From the NCBI GenBank assembly GCA_937141935.1, contig CAKZQS010000043.1, positions 89,152 through 145,043 on the forward strand: a DNA stretch of 55,892 nucleotides. The letters run 5' to 3'. The notes under the pieces were generated by a model, which did no database searches, was not told the DNA's origin, and saw only the letters and a program-made list of their open reading frames with translations. The translations under genes and the position numbers were made by a program. Shown here piece after piece: positions 1 through 8,615 of this stretch (positions are counted from its first letter, which is position 1; each line of letters starts with the position of its first letter). This DNA comes from an uncultured Ectothiorhodospiraceae bacterium. Its GTDB lineage: Bacteria; Pseudomonadota; Gammaproteobacteria; Nevskiales; Oceanococcaceae.

Positions 1-1370
1 CGGCCCCTTCGCGTCTGAACGCGGGCGTGGCCTGGCAGCCTACCCCCTGGCTGGACCTGAAGCTCGCGTACATCCGCGGCGACACGCTGGCCGGGCAGGT
101 GCTGCTGCATTCGCTGTGGGGGCGCGAGACCGTTCGCGACCGCGAGCATCAGCTGCCGGTCTGGGAGCCCTTGCTGCCGGCCGCCTATCGCAGCACCCCG
201 CCGCAGGCCACCGCTGCCGCGCGCAAGCAGGCCATCGTCGACGAGCTCTGGCATTGGCGGATCTTCCCGCATGCCATCAGCCTGGACGACGACCAGGTCA
301 CGCTGCGCGTCTCCAGCCGCTGGAGCATCGACGCGCAGGAGAACGCGCTGGCGACGGCCCGAATCGCCCTGTCGCGGCTGCCGGAGGCCGTGCAGTACGC
401 GCGGGTGATCGAGGTGCGCGGCGGGCTGCCGGCCGCCGAGTCCACCTGGGATCGCACGCAGGTCGATGCCCACGCCCGCCGCGAGGCGCCGATCGAGGCG
501 CTGGCGCTGGCGCCCCCGGCGCGGCAGCCGGCGGCGGCGCCCTTGCTGGCCTTCCCGGTCTACTCCTGGCGCATCAACCCGGCCCTGCGCTCGAACATCG
601 GCGGCGCCGGCGGCTTCTTCCTGACCGATTTGCAGGTCAAGCCCGCGGCCACCGTGCAGTTCAGTCCGCGGCTGGCACTGACGGGCGGCCTGGCGCTGCG
701 CGTGTTCGGCAACCTTGACGAGACCATCCAGCTCAGCAGCGGCACGCTGCCGCGGGTGCGCAGCGACATCGAGCGCTATCAGCGCGAAGGCTCCGATCTG
801 TACCTGGAGCGCCTGGAGCTGAACTGGAACACGCAGCTCGCCCGCGCCTGGTACGGGCGCCTGTCGGGCGGCATCTTCGAGGGCATGTACGGCGGCGTGG
901 CGGCCGAGGTGCTCTGGTACCGGCCCGAGCGCAGCTGGGCGCTGGGCCTGAACATCAACCGCGTGCGCCAGCGCGAATTCGAGCAGGGCTTCGGCTTTCG
1001 CGACTACGAGGTCACGACCGGCCACCTGACCGCCTACTGGGATACGCCCTGGAGCGGCGTGCATGTCGAGGCCAGTGCCGGGCGATATCTCGCCGGCGAT
1101 GTGGGGGCCACCCTGCGCCTGGGCCGGCGGTTCGCCAACGGCTTTGAGGTGGGGGGCTTTGTGACCAAGACCGACGTCTCGGCCGAGGAATTCGGCGAGG
1201 GCAGCTTTGACAAGGGCATCTTCTTCCGCGTGCCGTTGACGGTCTTTGACGACTGGGGCCGCCCGGAGAGCGTCGGTATCGACTACCGCTTCCTGAGCCG
1301 CGATGGGGGCCAGAAGGTGGACGACGGCCGCCCGCTCTACCCCACGCTGCGCCGCCGGGGCTGGCAATGA
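1..1370 (+). CDS. yjbH: YjbH-family exopolysaccharide outer-membrane protein (5' end cut by window)
   Basis: The reading frame is open from the window edge (first complete codon at base 3), so the N-terminus is missing; about 455 residues are visible of a family usually near 700. The C-terminal half has alternating aromatic and hydrophobic segments typical of an outer-membrane beta-barrel, and it carries the family-type stretch FGEGSFDKGIFFRVPL (near bases 1190-1240) just after a RFANGFEVGGFVTKTD segment. YjbH/GfcD proteins are outer-membrane components of exopolysaccharide and group 4 capsule export loci. The stop codon overlaps the start of the next lipoprotein gene (ATGA), so the two are translationally coupled. 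A GTG at base 27 is open but internal to the family, so I do not take it as the start. Confidence 0.82.
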   Translation, partial: APSRLNAGVAWQPTPWLDLKLAYIRGDTLAGQVLLHSLWGRETVRDREHQLPVWEPLLPAAYRSTPPQATAAARKQAIVDELWHWRIFPHAISLDDDQVTLRVSSRWSIDAQENALATARIALSRLPEAVQYARVIEVRGGLPAAESTWDRTQVDAHARREAPIEALALAPPARQPAAAPLLAFPVYSWRINPALRSNIGGAGGFFLTDLQVKPAATVQFSPRLALTGGLALRVFGNLDETIQLSSGTLPRVRSDIERYQREGSDLYLERLELNWNTQLARAWYGRLSGGIFEGMYGGVAAEVLWYRPERSWALGLNINRVRQREFEQGFGFRDYEVTTGHLTAYWDTPWSGVHVEASAGRYLAGDVGATLRLGRRFANGFEVGGFVTKTDVSAEEFGEGSFDKGIFFRVPLTVFDDWGRPESVGIDYRFLSRDGGQKVDDGRPLYPTLRRRGWQ

Positions 1371-2095
1371 GGGCCGTCCGGCACGCCCTGCGGGTGGGCG
1401 CGGCGGCGCTGCTGGCGGGCTGCGGCACGCTCGGCGGGGGCGGCGGCGCCGGCCTCGACCGCGAGGCGCTGCCCAGCGGCATCGGCCTGGATGCCTGGAT
1501 GCACGGCGTGGTTACGCGCAGTGCCGAGCTGCCCATCGCGCAGGCCCTGGTGGTGGAAGAGGGTGGCCCGGTGCACCTGTCCTTTCTTGGCGAAGTCGAC
1601 CCCGCCCACGGCGATGCCTGGCGTGGCGCCAGCGGCACCACGCTGCACCTGCGCCATGGGCGCGTGCAGCGCAGCGAGCACTTCGCCGCGCAGCTGCGCG
1701 AGGCGGTGGCCATCGCCGACCCGGTGGCCGACTGGATTGCCGGGCGGGCCGCCCTGCCGCAGCCGGGGGCGCACAGCGTGCGCCTGCTGCGCTATGCCGA
1801 CAGCCCGGTGCACGTGATGGAGCGGCGCACGCTGCGCGATGTCCAGCTGGGCCCGGTGGCGGTGCGCGGCGGCGTGTATTCGGCGGTGCGGCTGCGCGAG
1901 GAGCTGCGCTACGACGGCCTGCGTGGCGCGCAGATGGCGGAGCTGTGGGTCGATGCCGCCAGTCGCGAAGTGCTCTATGTGGCCACCCCGGTGCAGCCGC
2001 GGCAGCCGCCGCTGCGCTACGAAAGCGTGGTGCCCGTGCAGCGCGCCGAGGCCGACCGCCCGGCCGCGCGGGAGCTACCGCCGCTCGTCGACTAG
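1367..2095 (+). CDS. GfcB/YjbF-like exopolysaccharide lipoprotein
   Basis: A 242-residue protein with a short basic N-terminus, a hydrophobic core and a lipobox (LLAGC, Cys19), so it is probably a diacylglyceryl-anchored lipoprotein. A Gly-rich linker follows the cysteine. The region SGTTLHLRHGRVQRS and the late segment ELWVDAASREVLYVATPVQP resemble the GfcB/YjbF lipoprotein family that accompanies YjbH in exopolysaccharide loci. The start is fixed by the ATGA overlap with yjbH. In E. coli yjbEFGH the lipoprotein gene precedes yjbH; here it follows. The last 21 bp overlap the 3' end of the convergent glycosyltransferase gene. The family call is by eye and rests partly on context. Confidence 0.62.
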   Translation: MRAVRHALRVGAAALLAGCGTLGGGGGAGLDREALPSGIGLDAWMHGVVTRSAELPIAQALVVEEGGPVHLSFLGEVDPAHGDAWRGASGTTLHLRHGRVQRSEHFAAQLREAVAIADPVADWIAGRAALPQPGAHSVRLLRYADSPVHVMERRTLRDVQLGPVAVRGGVYSAVRLREELRYDGLRGAQMAELWVDAASREVLYVATPVQPRQPPLRYESVVPVQRAEADRPAARELPPLVD

Positions 2096-3058
2096 GGCCG
2101 CGGCCTTGACGATATACAGCGGCCGGCCCTTGGCCTCGTTGTAGATGCGCCCGATGTACTCGCCGAGCACGCCGATCGCCAGCAGCTGCACGCCGGAGAA
2201 GAACAGCACCACGACGACCAGCGTTGGATAACCCGGCACCGGGTCGCCGAAGAGCAGCGTCTTGGCGATGATGTAGGCCCCGAACAAGAAGGCCACGAAG
2301 GCGGTGCCGACGCCGGCCAGCGTGGCCAGCTTCAGCGGTGCGGTGGAGAAGGCGGCGATGCCGTCGGCCGCCAGGTGCAGCAGCTTGAAGAAGTTGAACT
2401 TGGTCGCGCCACGAGCCCGGGGTTCGCGTTCGTAGTCCAGCAGCACGCGCGGGTAGCCCACCCACTCGAAGATGCCCTTCATGAAGCGGTTCTTCTCGCG
2501 CAGCTCGCGGATGGCCTCGACGGTGCGCCGCGACATCAGCCGGAAGTCGCCGGTGCCGGGGGTCAGGTCCACCGCGGCGTGAATGCGCCGCATCGTCCAG
2601 TAAAAGGCCGCCGAGAAGAAGACCTTGCTGTGCGTCTCGCCCGGCCGCGCGGTGCGCCGCGGCACAACCACGTCATAGCCCTCGTCGGCCAGCTCCCACA
2701 TGCGCGGCAGCAGCTCGGGCGGGTCCTGCAGGTCGGCGTCGATGATCAGAACGCGCTCGCCGCGGCAATGGTCCAGCCCGGCGGTCATGGCCGCCTCCTT
2801 GCCGAAGTTGCGCGACAGCTCCAGCAGGCGGATGCGCGCATCCTGCCGGGCCATCGTGCGCACGCGGCCGGCGCTGCCGTCGCGCGAGCCGTCGTCAACG
2901 AACAGCACCTCGGCGGGCACGTCCAGTTGCTCCAGCACCGCGCTCATGCGCTGCCAAAAAGGCGCCAGGCTGCTCAGCTCATTGAACATCGGCACGATGA
3001 CGCTGAGTACGGGCTCAGGCGCGGAGTTGGCCTGCTGCGGGGGCGCGGTGGGGCTCAC
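2075..3058 (-). CDS. GtrB-like polyprenyl-phosphate glycosyltransferase (GT2)
   Basis: A 327-residue GT-A transferase. Residues about 18-230 form the GT2 domain: SVIVPMFNE, VLFVDDGSRDGS and the metal-binding DAD at about 107-109 followed by LQDPPE. The C-terminus has two membrane helices and ends with the GEYIGRIYNEAKGRP type of tail seen in GtrB/ArnC/DPM1 proteins. Such enzymes transfer a sugar from UDP-sugar to undecaprenyl phosphate at the inner membrane. I take the GTG at 3058 as the start because it makes a GTGA overlap with the upstream gtrA stop; the frame stays open further upstream but there reads as low-complexity Arg/Gly sequence. It is third in the DUF2298-gtrA-gtrB set. The sugar and final acceptor are unknown. 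Confidence 0.87.
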   Translation of the reverse strand: MSPTAPPQQANSAPEPVLSVIVPMFNELSSLAPFWQRMSAVLEQLDVPAEVLFVDDGSRDGSAGRVRTMARQDARIRLLELSRNFGKEAAMTAGLDHCRGERVLIIDADLQDPPELLPRMWELADEGYDVVVPRRTARPGETHSKVFFSAAFYWTMRRIHAAVDLTPGTGDFRLMSRRTVEAIRELREKNRFMKGIFEWVGYPRVLLDYEREPRARGATKFNFFKLLHLAADGIAAFSTAPLKLATLAGVGTAFVAFLFGAYIIAKTLLFGDPVPGYPTLVVVVLFFSGVQLLAIGVLGEYIGRIYNEAKGRPLYIVKAAALVDERR

Positions 3059-3483
3059 GGCGGCGAGTGTCCGGGGCGAAAAACCCAGAACTTTGCCAGC
3101 AAATAATTGCTGGCGAAAGCGCCGCCCGTGGCCAGCAGTTGCGCGGCCAGCCAGTGCCAGCCCAGGGCCAGGCCGGCTGCCATCAGCAAGGCATTGACCA
3201 CGAAGCCCAGCCCGGCACTGGCGGCGAAGCGCACAAAGGCCGGCCAGTCGCTGCGGCTGCCGGCGAAGGTCCAGCGGGCGTGGAGCAGGAAGTTGACCGC
3301 CATGCCGGCCGTCGCGCCCAGCACCGAGCCCACCCAGGCGCCGCGCTCCAGGCCCTCGACCCAGCCCCACAGCAACAGGTAGTGCACCGCGGTGCCCCCC
3401 AGGCTGAGCAGCCCGAAGAGCAGCAGCTGGCGCAGCGTGGCCAGCAGCGGCCGGCGGGCCTTCAGCGGCTCAGGGGCTGCCAC
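3055..3483 (-). CDS. GtrA-family polyprenyl-linked sugar flippase
   Basis: A 142-residue, four-helix membrane protein with the GtrA pattern: a first helix LLLFGLLSLGGTAVHYLLLW, a middle NFLLHARWTF segment, and a final SNYLLAKFWVFR. GtrA proteins are thought to flip undecaprenyl-phosphate-linked sugars across the inner membrane. The GTG start at 3483 overlaps the end of the upstream DUF2298 gene by 22 bp, and the stop overlaps the gtrB-like start (GTGA), so all three genes are probably co-translated. A slightly later non-ATG start cannot be excluded because the first dozen residues are not conserved. Confidence 0.85.
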   Translation of the reverse strand: MAAPEPLKARRPLLATLRQLLLFGLLSLGGTAVHYLLLWGWVEGLERGAWVGSVLGATAGMAVNFLLHARWTFAGSRSDWPAFVRFAASAGLGFVVNALLMAAGLALGWHWLAAQLLATGGAFASNYLLAKFWVFRPGHSPP

Positions 3484-5468
3484 ACGCCCACCGGGCAGTC
3501 GCCCCAGAAGTCGGTGCGGCGAAACTCATAGCCCGACTCCAGCGTGCTGTTGACCGTTTGAAAGCCGGCCAGCCCGCCGCTCTCGCGGCATTCGCGCGCC
3601 GACCAGACGATGAACGCGATGTCGCGAGCCCGCGCCCAGCGCGCCGGGTCCGGCAGCGTGCCGGCATAGAGCGCGTTGATCGCCTCGCGCCGCGCCGCCA
3701 CCTCGCCAAAACCGCCGCGCCAGGTGTACTGGTGGTCCGGCCAGCCCAGGTACACCGGTTTGTGGCCCATCAGCGCGATCGCGCCGGAGTCGTCATAGGC
3801 ACTGGCCTTGACGTTCTCGACCACGATGCCCTGCGGCTGCTCGCGCAGGTACAGGATGACCGACTTCGCCGCATGGTCACGCAGGTAGATGTGGTCGCCG
3901 TGGATGCGGCCGACATCGTCGCCGTGGTGCCGCAGCAACTGGTCAAAGAGCGGCACGGCGGGCACCAACAGCAGCAGGCTGATGGCCATGGCCGGCCAGC
4001 GGCTGCCGCGCGCCGGCGCGGCGAGCAGCGCGGCCAGCGTGCCGATGCTGCCAAAGGCCCAGGTCCAGCTCCACCACTTCAGCGCCGAGTTGGTGCGCTC
4101 GTACTCGTTCACCGACAGGTCGTTGACGTAGAGCAGGCCGTTGAAGCCCAGCAGCAGCAGCGTCAGCAGCGCGATGTAGCCCCCGGTGCCGTGCAGGCGC
4201 TCGCGCGCCAGCGCCAGTGCGCACAGCGCGAACAGCGGCCAGAACTGCAGCACATAGGGCCAGGGTGTGCCGCGGTAGTCCATCGGCACCAGCTGCATGC
4301 CGATGTTAAAGCTGCGGGCCGACAGCCCCTGCAGCTGCGGCAGGAACAGCAACAGGCTGGCCAGGGCACCGCCCGCCATCCAGCCCAGCCGCTGCAGCGC
4401 GGCCGCCGTGTCGCGCTCGACCCACCAGCGCCAGGGCAGCCACAGGCCGGCGACCAGCACCACATGCGGGAACAGCCAGGAGTTGCTGGCCAGCATCAGC
4501 ATCGGCAGCGCGCCTAGCAGCAACAAAGGCCCGCGGTCGGCGGCCAGCGGCGCGCGGCTCAGGTGGTAGAGCAGGGCCAGCAACAGCAGGCACAGGAAAA
4601 AGCCGGACAGCGTCGGGTGGTAGTCGCCCAGAAAGATCTGGTAGGCGAAATACTCCAGCGGCTGCTCCTGCAGGCTGGCGCCGCCCTCGTTGCCAAAGAT
4701 CTTGTAGAACACGCCGCCGTTGAAGCGGGCCTCGGCCGTCAGGCCGATAAAGGCCGGGTTCTCGTCCGGGCCATCCATGGTCTGGTAATGCCAGGGGATG
4801 CTGATCAGGGCGGCGCCGGTGCCGCCCAGGCCCAGCACCAGCGTCAGCAGCGCGGCGCGCGCCGGCCGGCCCAGCAGGCGCAGCCCCAGCCGCCAGCAGG
4901 CAAAGAGCGTGGCGGCCACGAAGAGCACGAAACCGCTCTGGTACAGGATGCCGGGCGGCAGGCCGAGCATCCGCCCCGGCAGGCTCATCAGGTAGTACTG
5001 CAGCGGGTAATAGAAGTCGAACTTGTAGGGCGGCAGCCAGCGGTCGACGGCCGGCAGCCCCTCCGCATAGAGGAAGTTCTGCAAGAAGAGCAGGTTGGTC
5101 AGCTTCTCGGAGGAGGCGTAGAGGCTGGGGAACAGGTAGCGCCACAGCAGCGGGTACACCACCGCCAGGGCCAGCGCCAGCAGCGTGGCCGGTCCGCCCA
5201 CGCGGGCCAGCCAGGCCTGCGGGCTGCTGCGCAGCAGGTCCTGGTTGCAGGCCAGCGCCGCGCCGGCCAGGCCCAGCCAGCCCAGCCACAGCAAGGTCGG
5301 CGACAGCCACAGCTGGTGCTCCAGGAAATACAGCAGGCTGGCGGCGGCCAGCAGCAGCGCCAGCATGCCGCCGGGCAGCTCCGGCAGCAGGCGGCGGGCC
5401 AGCAGGGCAAAAGGGGCCAGCAACAGGGCGGCCGCGGTCAGCAGGGCCAGGACGTACAGCGCGGACAT
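3462..5468 (-). CDS. DUF2298 (YYY-type) multi-pass membrane protein, probable GT-C glycosyltransferase
   Basis: A 668-residue protein with about 12 or more hydrophobic helices. Near residues 120-170 it has the DUF2298 signature: EKLTNLLFLQN, then LPAVDRWLPP and a YYPLQYYLMSLPG segment. Later it has NEYERTNSALKWW and, near the C-terminus, a WRGGFGEVAARREAINALY segment, also DUF2298-like. The family falls among GT-C-like membrane proteins, but its substrates are not established. I chose ATG 5468 over an in-frame TTG at 5537 because a probable -10 (TAGAAT, 5533-5528) puts transcription start near 5521, and because the extra residues are Arg/Gly-rich. Position upstream of gtrA and gtrB suggests it is the transferase that moves the flipped sugar to its final acceptor (inference). 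Confidence 0.74.
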   Translation of the reverse strand: MSALYVLALLTAAALLLAPFALLARRLLPELPGGMLALLLAAASLLYFLEHQLWLSPTLLWLGWLGLAGAALACNQDLLRSSPQAWLARVGGPATLLALALAVVYPLLWRYLFPSLYASSEKLTNLLFLQNFLYAEGLPAVDRWLPPYKFDFYYPLQYYLMSLPGRMLGLPPGILYQSGFVLFVAATLFACWRLGLRLLGRPARAALLTLVLGLGGTGAALISIPWHYQTMDGPDENPAFIGLTAEARFNGGVFYKIFGNEGGASLQEQPLEYFAYQIFLGDYHPTLSGFFLCLLLLALLYHLSRAPLAADRGPLLLLGALPMLMLASNSWLFPHVVLVAGLWLPWRWWVERDTAAALQRLGWMAGGALASLLLFLPQLQGLSARSFNIGMQLVPMDYRGTPWPYVLQFWPLFALCALALARERLHGTGGYIALLTLLLLGFNGLLYVNDLSVNEYERTNSALKWWSWTWAFGSIGTLAALLAAPARGSRWPAMAISLLLLVPAVPLFDQLLRHHGDDVGRIHGDHIYLRDHAAKSVILYLREQPQGIVVENVKASAYDDSGAIALMGHKPVYLGWPDHQYTWRGGFGEVAARREAINALYAGTLPDPARWARARDIAFIVWSARECRESGGLAGFQTVNSTLESGYEFRRTDFWGDCPVGVWQPLSR

Positions 5469-5527
5469 GCGAGCTCTCGTTGAGGTGATTGCCGCCCTTG
5501 GCCCGGGGCCCTCCCGACGGCTTCTCG

Positions 5528-5551
5528 ATTCTAGCAATGGCTTGCTATAAT
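5528..5551. promoter_or_regulatory. Divergent promoters for rpoZ (+) and the DUF2298-gtrAB genes (-)
   Basis: On the plus strand a perfect -10, TATAAT, lies at 5546-5551, about 30 bp before the rpoZ ATG; its -35 is weak (TTCTCG near 5522). On the minus strand an extended -10, TGCTAGAAT, reads from 5536 down to 5528, upstream of the DUF2298 ATG at 5468. The two -10 elements are only about 12 bp apart, so the two polymerases would compete for the same DNA. No other promoter-like sequence is seen in this 114-bp gap. Confidence 0.55.
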
Positions 5552-5582
5552 TAGTGGTTGCCCCTAATGCGTTGGCTCAAAC

Positions 5583-5843
5583 ATGGCCCGAGTGACCGTC
5601 GAGGATTGCCTCGAGAGTATTGATAACCAGTTCGACCTGACCCTGGCCGCCGCCCGCCGCGCCCGGGCGTTGGCTCGTGGCGCCAATGCCCACGTCAACT
5701 GGGAGGCCGACAAGTCGACCGTGGTCGCGCTGCGCGAGATCGCCGACAAGCACGTCGGCATTGAAGTGCTGGAAGAAGAAGAGCTGCCGCCGCTGCCGAC
5801 CATCCGCGTCGACACCAGCAACATCGAGATCGGCACCGACTGA
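5583..5843 (+). CDS. rpoZ: RNA polymerase omega subunit
   Basis: An 86-residue protein starting [11 protein letters not shown] and continuing with [19 protein letters not shown] and a [13 protein letters not shown] helix, the standard RpoZ layout. Omega sits on the C-terminal part of beta-prime and assists RNA polymerase assembly and ppGpp binding. Length is normal for the family (about 80-95), and the acidic tail ([12 protein letters not shown]) is typical. It is followed by spoT, as in most gammaproteobacteria. The usual gmk gene upstream is absent; instead rpoZ is divergent from a glycosylation locus. A TATAAT box lies 31 bp upstream of the ATG. Confidence 0.97.
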   Translation: MARVTVEDCLESIDNQFDLTLAAARRARALARGANAHVNWEADKSTVVALREIADKHVGIEVLEEEELPPLPTIRVDTSNIEIGTD

Positions 5844-5912
5844 TCCGGCTGCGCCGCCGGGGCCTGGTCGGGCCCCGCGCTGCGGGTGACTAACGATGCC
5901 GGTGGCCGGGTC

Positions 5913-5940
5913 TTGCCCGCGCCGCCGCTGCGGCTACACT
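5913..5940 (+). promoter_or_regulatory. Candidate spoT promoter immediately before its GTG
   Basis: TTGCCC (5913-5918), a 16-bp spacer and TACACT (5935-5940) form a plausible sigma-70 promoter. The predicted transcription start, about 7 bp after the -10, coincides with the spoT GTG at 5948. No Shine-Dalgarno sequence is visible before that GTG, so this promoter would give a leaderless mRNA. Transcription from the rpoZ promoter could also read through. Confidence 0.4.
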
Positions 5941-5947
5941 CAAAGCC

Positions 5948-8161
5948 GTGGAAATCCCCGTCTTCACCCGCCTCAACGCCAAGATCCGCACCCATCGGAT
6001 CGATCGCGCCTTCGGCATCGACACGCTCTGCGAGCTGCTCGAGAACTACCTGCCGGATGACGAGATCGACCTGGTGCGGCGCGCGCACGATTACGGCGCG
6101 CAGATGCACCAGGGCCAGTACCGCAAGAGCGGCGAGGCCTACATCTACCACCCGCTGGCCGTCGCCCGCATCCTGGCGGACATGCGCCTGGATGCGGTGA
6201 CCATCGCCGCAGCGATCCTGCACGACGTCATCGAGGACACCGAAGCCGCCGCCAGCGAGCTGGAGCAGCGCTTTGGCGCCGATGTGGCGCACATCGTCGA
6301 AGGCGTCAGCAAGCTGGATCGCGCCTCGGACCAGAGCCGCGAGCTGGCCCAGGCCCGCAGCCTGCGCAAGTTGCTGCTGGCGATGACCGACGACATCCGC
6401 GTGATCCTGGTCAAGCTGGCCGACCGGCTGCACAACATGCGCACGCTGGGGGCGATGCCGGCCGCCAAGCGGCGCCGCATCGCCCGCGAAACGCTGGAGA
6501 TCTACGCCCCCATCGCCCAGCGCCTGGGCATCCAGTCGATCCGCACCGAGCTGGAGGACACCGGCTTCTCCAACCTCTACCCGGTGCGCTACCGCGTACT
6601 GCGCCAGTCGGTCGAGAAGATCTCCAGCAAGCGCAAGGATCTGATCCGCGAGGTCGAGAGCCGGCTGGAGAAGGCGCTGGCGCGCGAGGGCATTGGCGCC
6701 GCCGTATTCGGCCGGCGCAAAAACCTGTACAGCACCTACCGCAAGATGCGCAGCAAGCATCTGCACTTCATGGACGTGATGGACCTTTATGGCTTTCGCG
6801 TCATCGTGGAGAGCGACGATGCCTGCTACCGCGCGCTGGGCGTGGTGCACAGCGTCTACCGGCCGCTGCCGCAGGTCTTCGACGATTACATCGCCAACCC
6901 CAAGATCAACGGCTACCAGAGCCTGCACACGACGCTGGTCGGGCCCAAGGGGGTCAAGATCGAGGTGCAGATCCGCACCCGCGAGATGAATCAGGTCGCC
7001 GAGGCCGGGGTGGCGGCGCATTGGCTGTACAAGCTCGATTCCAAGTCCACGCGCCTGATCGCGCCGCAGGCGCGCGCCCGCGACTGGCTCGACAACGTGA
7101 TGGCGCTCAGCGCGCAGTCCGACGGCGCCGAGGACTTCGTCGAGCAGGTGCGCGTGGACCTGTTCCCGGACGAGATCTACGTTTTCACGCCCAAGGGGCA
7201 GATCGTGCGCCTGCCCAAGCGCGCCACCCCGGTGGACTTCGCTTATGCGATCCACACCGAGCTTGGCAACCACTGCGTGGCCGCGCGCGTCGACAACCGC
7301 CTGGCCTCGCTGGCGACGCCGCTGCAAAGCGGGCAAACGGTGGAAATCGTGCGCGCCCGCACGCAGCAGCCCAATGCCGTGTGGCTGAATTCGGTGCGCA
7401 CGGCCAAGGCGCGCAGCGCGATCCTGCACAAGCTGCGCGACCAGCGCGACGACGAAGCGCGCAAGCTGGGCCAGCGCCTGCTGCAGATGGCGCTGCGCAA
7501 GCTGGACGAGGACCTGGCCAACATCGGCGAGGCGCGCCTGCGCGCGGCGCTGCAGGAGCTGCAGGTGCCCGACATGAACGCGCTCTACGAGGAGATCGGC
7601 CGCGGCAAGCGCTTGGCGCAGATCGTGTCCCGGCAACTGGTGGCCGACGGGGGCAGCACGCCGGAGGGCGGTGGCGAGCGCAGCGCGCCGCTGGCCGTCA
7701 CCGGCACCGAAGGCATGGTGCTGGAGTTCGGTCGCTGCTGCCGGCCCATTCCCGGCGACCCCATCCGCGGCAAGCTGTCCAGCGGCCGCGGCATCGTGAT
7801 TCACCGCAGCCGCTGCAACCGCAGCGTGGCGCGCGGCGATGACATGCGCAACGTGGTCGATGTCGTCTGGGCCGAGGAGGTCAGCGGCGAGTACCCGGTC
7901 GAGGTGGTCATCAGCTGCTCGAATCGGCGCGGCATGCTGGCGGCGGTGGCCACGGCGGCGGCCGAGGCCGAGTCCAGCGTCGAGCGGGTCAACATCTACG
8001 ACCGCAGTGGCGAGGTCACCGACTTCCAGGTGCTGTGTTCGGTGCGCAGCCGGGTGCATCTGGCGCGGCTGCTGCGGGCCATGCGCCGCATCCCGGACGT
8101 GATCCGGGTCGAGCGCGGCCCGGTGGAGACGGGTCGACGGCCGGGCGAGGACCCGGCATGA
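5948..8161 (+). CDS. spoT: Bifunctional (p)ppGpp synthetase/hydrolase, SpoT/Rel family
   Basis: A 737-residue RSH protein that makes and degrades (p)ppGpp. The hydrolase domain looks intact: YHPL, HD at 92-93 followed by VIEDT, and [11 protein letters not shown]. The synthetase domain has [15 protein letters not shown] and EVQIRT. TGS (from about [10 protein letters not shown]), helical, zinc-finger-like ([11 protein letters not shown] with a later HRSRC) and C-terminal ACT domains follow. The loop that is usually RxKD in bifunctional enzymes and ExDD in RelA reads VFDD here (residues 310-313), which is unusual for a protein with a complete HD site. The start is GTG at 5948, with no obvious ribosome-binding site. 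It lies between rpoZ and ridA-recG, a common gammaproteobacterial order. Confidence 0.95.
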   Translation: MEIPVFTRLNAKIRTHRIDRAFGIDTLCELLENYLPDDEIDLVRRAHDYGAQMHQGQYRKSGEAYIYHPLAVARILADMRLDAVTIAAAILHDVIEDTEAAASELEQRFGADVAHIVEGVSKLDRASDQSRELAQARSLRKLLLAMTDDIRVILVKLADRLHNMRTLGAMPAAKRRRIARETLEIYAPIAQRLGIQSIRTELEDTGFSNLYPVRYRVLRQSVEKISSKRKDLIREVESRLEKALAREGIGAAVFGRRKNLYSTYRKMRSKHLHFMDVMDLYGFRVIVESDDACYRALGVVHSVYRPLPQVFDDYIANPKINGYQSLHTTLVGPKGVKIEVQIRTREMNQVAEAGVAAHWLYKLDSKSTRLIAPQARARDWLDNVMALSAQSDGAEDFVEQVRVDLFPDEIYVFTPKGQIVRLPKRATPVDFAYAIHTELGNHCVAARVDNRLASLATPLQSGQTVEIVRARTQQPNAVWLNSVRTAKARSAILHKLRDQRDDEARKLGQRLLQMALRKLDEDLANIGEARLRAALQELQVPDMNALYEEIGRGKRLAQIVSRQLVADGGSTPEGGGERSAPLAVTGTEGMVLEFGRCCRPIPGDPIRGKLSSGRGIVIHRSRCNRSVARGDDMRNVVDVVWAEEVSGEYPVEVVISCSNRRGMLAAVATAAAEAESSVERVNIYDRSGEVTDFQVLCSVRSRVHLARLLRAMRRIPDVIRVERGPVETGRRPGEDPA

Positions 8162-8210
8162 TCGCCGCCTGACGCGCCCCTCGCGGCGCCCGCCAATCGA
8201 GGACACCGCC

Positions 8211-8615
8211 ATGAGCGATGCACGCATCGTGCAAACGGACGCGGCCCCTGCCGCCATCGGCCCCTATTCGCAGGCCGTCTGGGCCGGCGACACGTTGTAT
8301 TGCTCGGGCCAGATCCCGCTGGTGCCCGGCACGCCGCGGCTGGTCGAAAGCGGGGATTTTGCCGAGCACGCGCGCCAGGTCTTTCGCAACCTGCAAGCGG
8401 TGCTCGAAGCCGCCGGGCTGCAACTGGCCGACGTGGTCAAGCTGCAGATCTACCTGCCCGACCTGGGGCAGTTCGCCGCCGTCAATGCGGTGATGGAGGA
8501 GTTTTTCCAGCCGCCCTATCCGGCGCGCGCCGCCGTGGGCGTGGCCCGCCTGCCAAAGGATGCCCAGGTCGAGGTCGACGCCATCGCCGTGCGCCCGGCC
8601 GCCGCCCACGGATGA
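8211..8615 (+). CDS. ridA: RidA-family 2-iminobutanoate/2-iminopropanoate deaminase
   Basis: A 134-residue RidA (YjgF/YER057c/UK114) protein that hydrolyses reactive enamine/imine intermediates of PLP enzymes in the cytoplasm. Family features visible: [13 protein letters not shown] near the N-terminus, LYCSGQIPL, the [10 protein letters not shown] helix, and [19 protein letters not shown] containing the catalytic-site arginine of the PxR motif. The ATG at 8211 has a GAGGA ribosome-binding site. The stop overlaps the recG start (ATGA), so the two are coupled; spoT-ridA-recG is a common gammaproteobacterial neighbourhood. Confidence 0.95.
   Translation: MSDARIVQTDAAPAAIGPYSQAVWAGDTLYCSGQIPLVPGTPRLVESGDFAEHARQVFRNLQAVLEAAGLQLADVVKLQIYLPDLGQFAAVNAVMEEFFQPPYPARAAVGVARLPKDAQVEVDAIAVRPAAAHG

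Noticed and set aside
5844-5947. A GGGGCC/GGCCCC hairpin after rpoZ as a terminator
   Set aside because: The stem is only 6 bp and no T-run follows; GC-rich chance pairing is likely.
5564-8257. An 897-codon minus-strand open frame across rpoZ and spoT
   Set aside because: It is the antisense of spoT codons and has no family features; spoT on the plus strand is complete with all domains.
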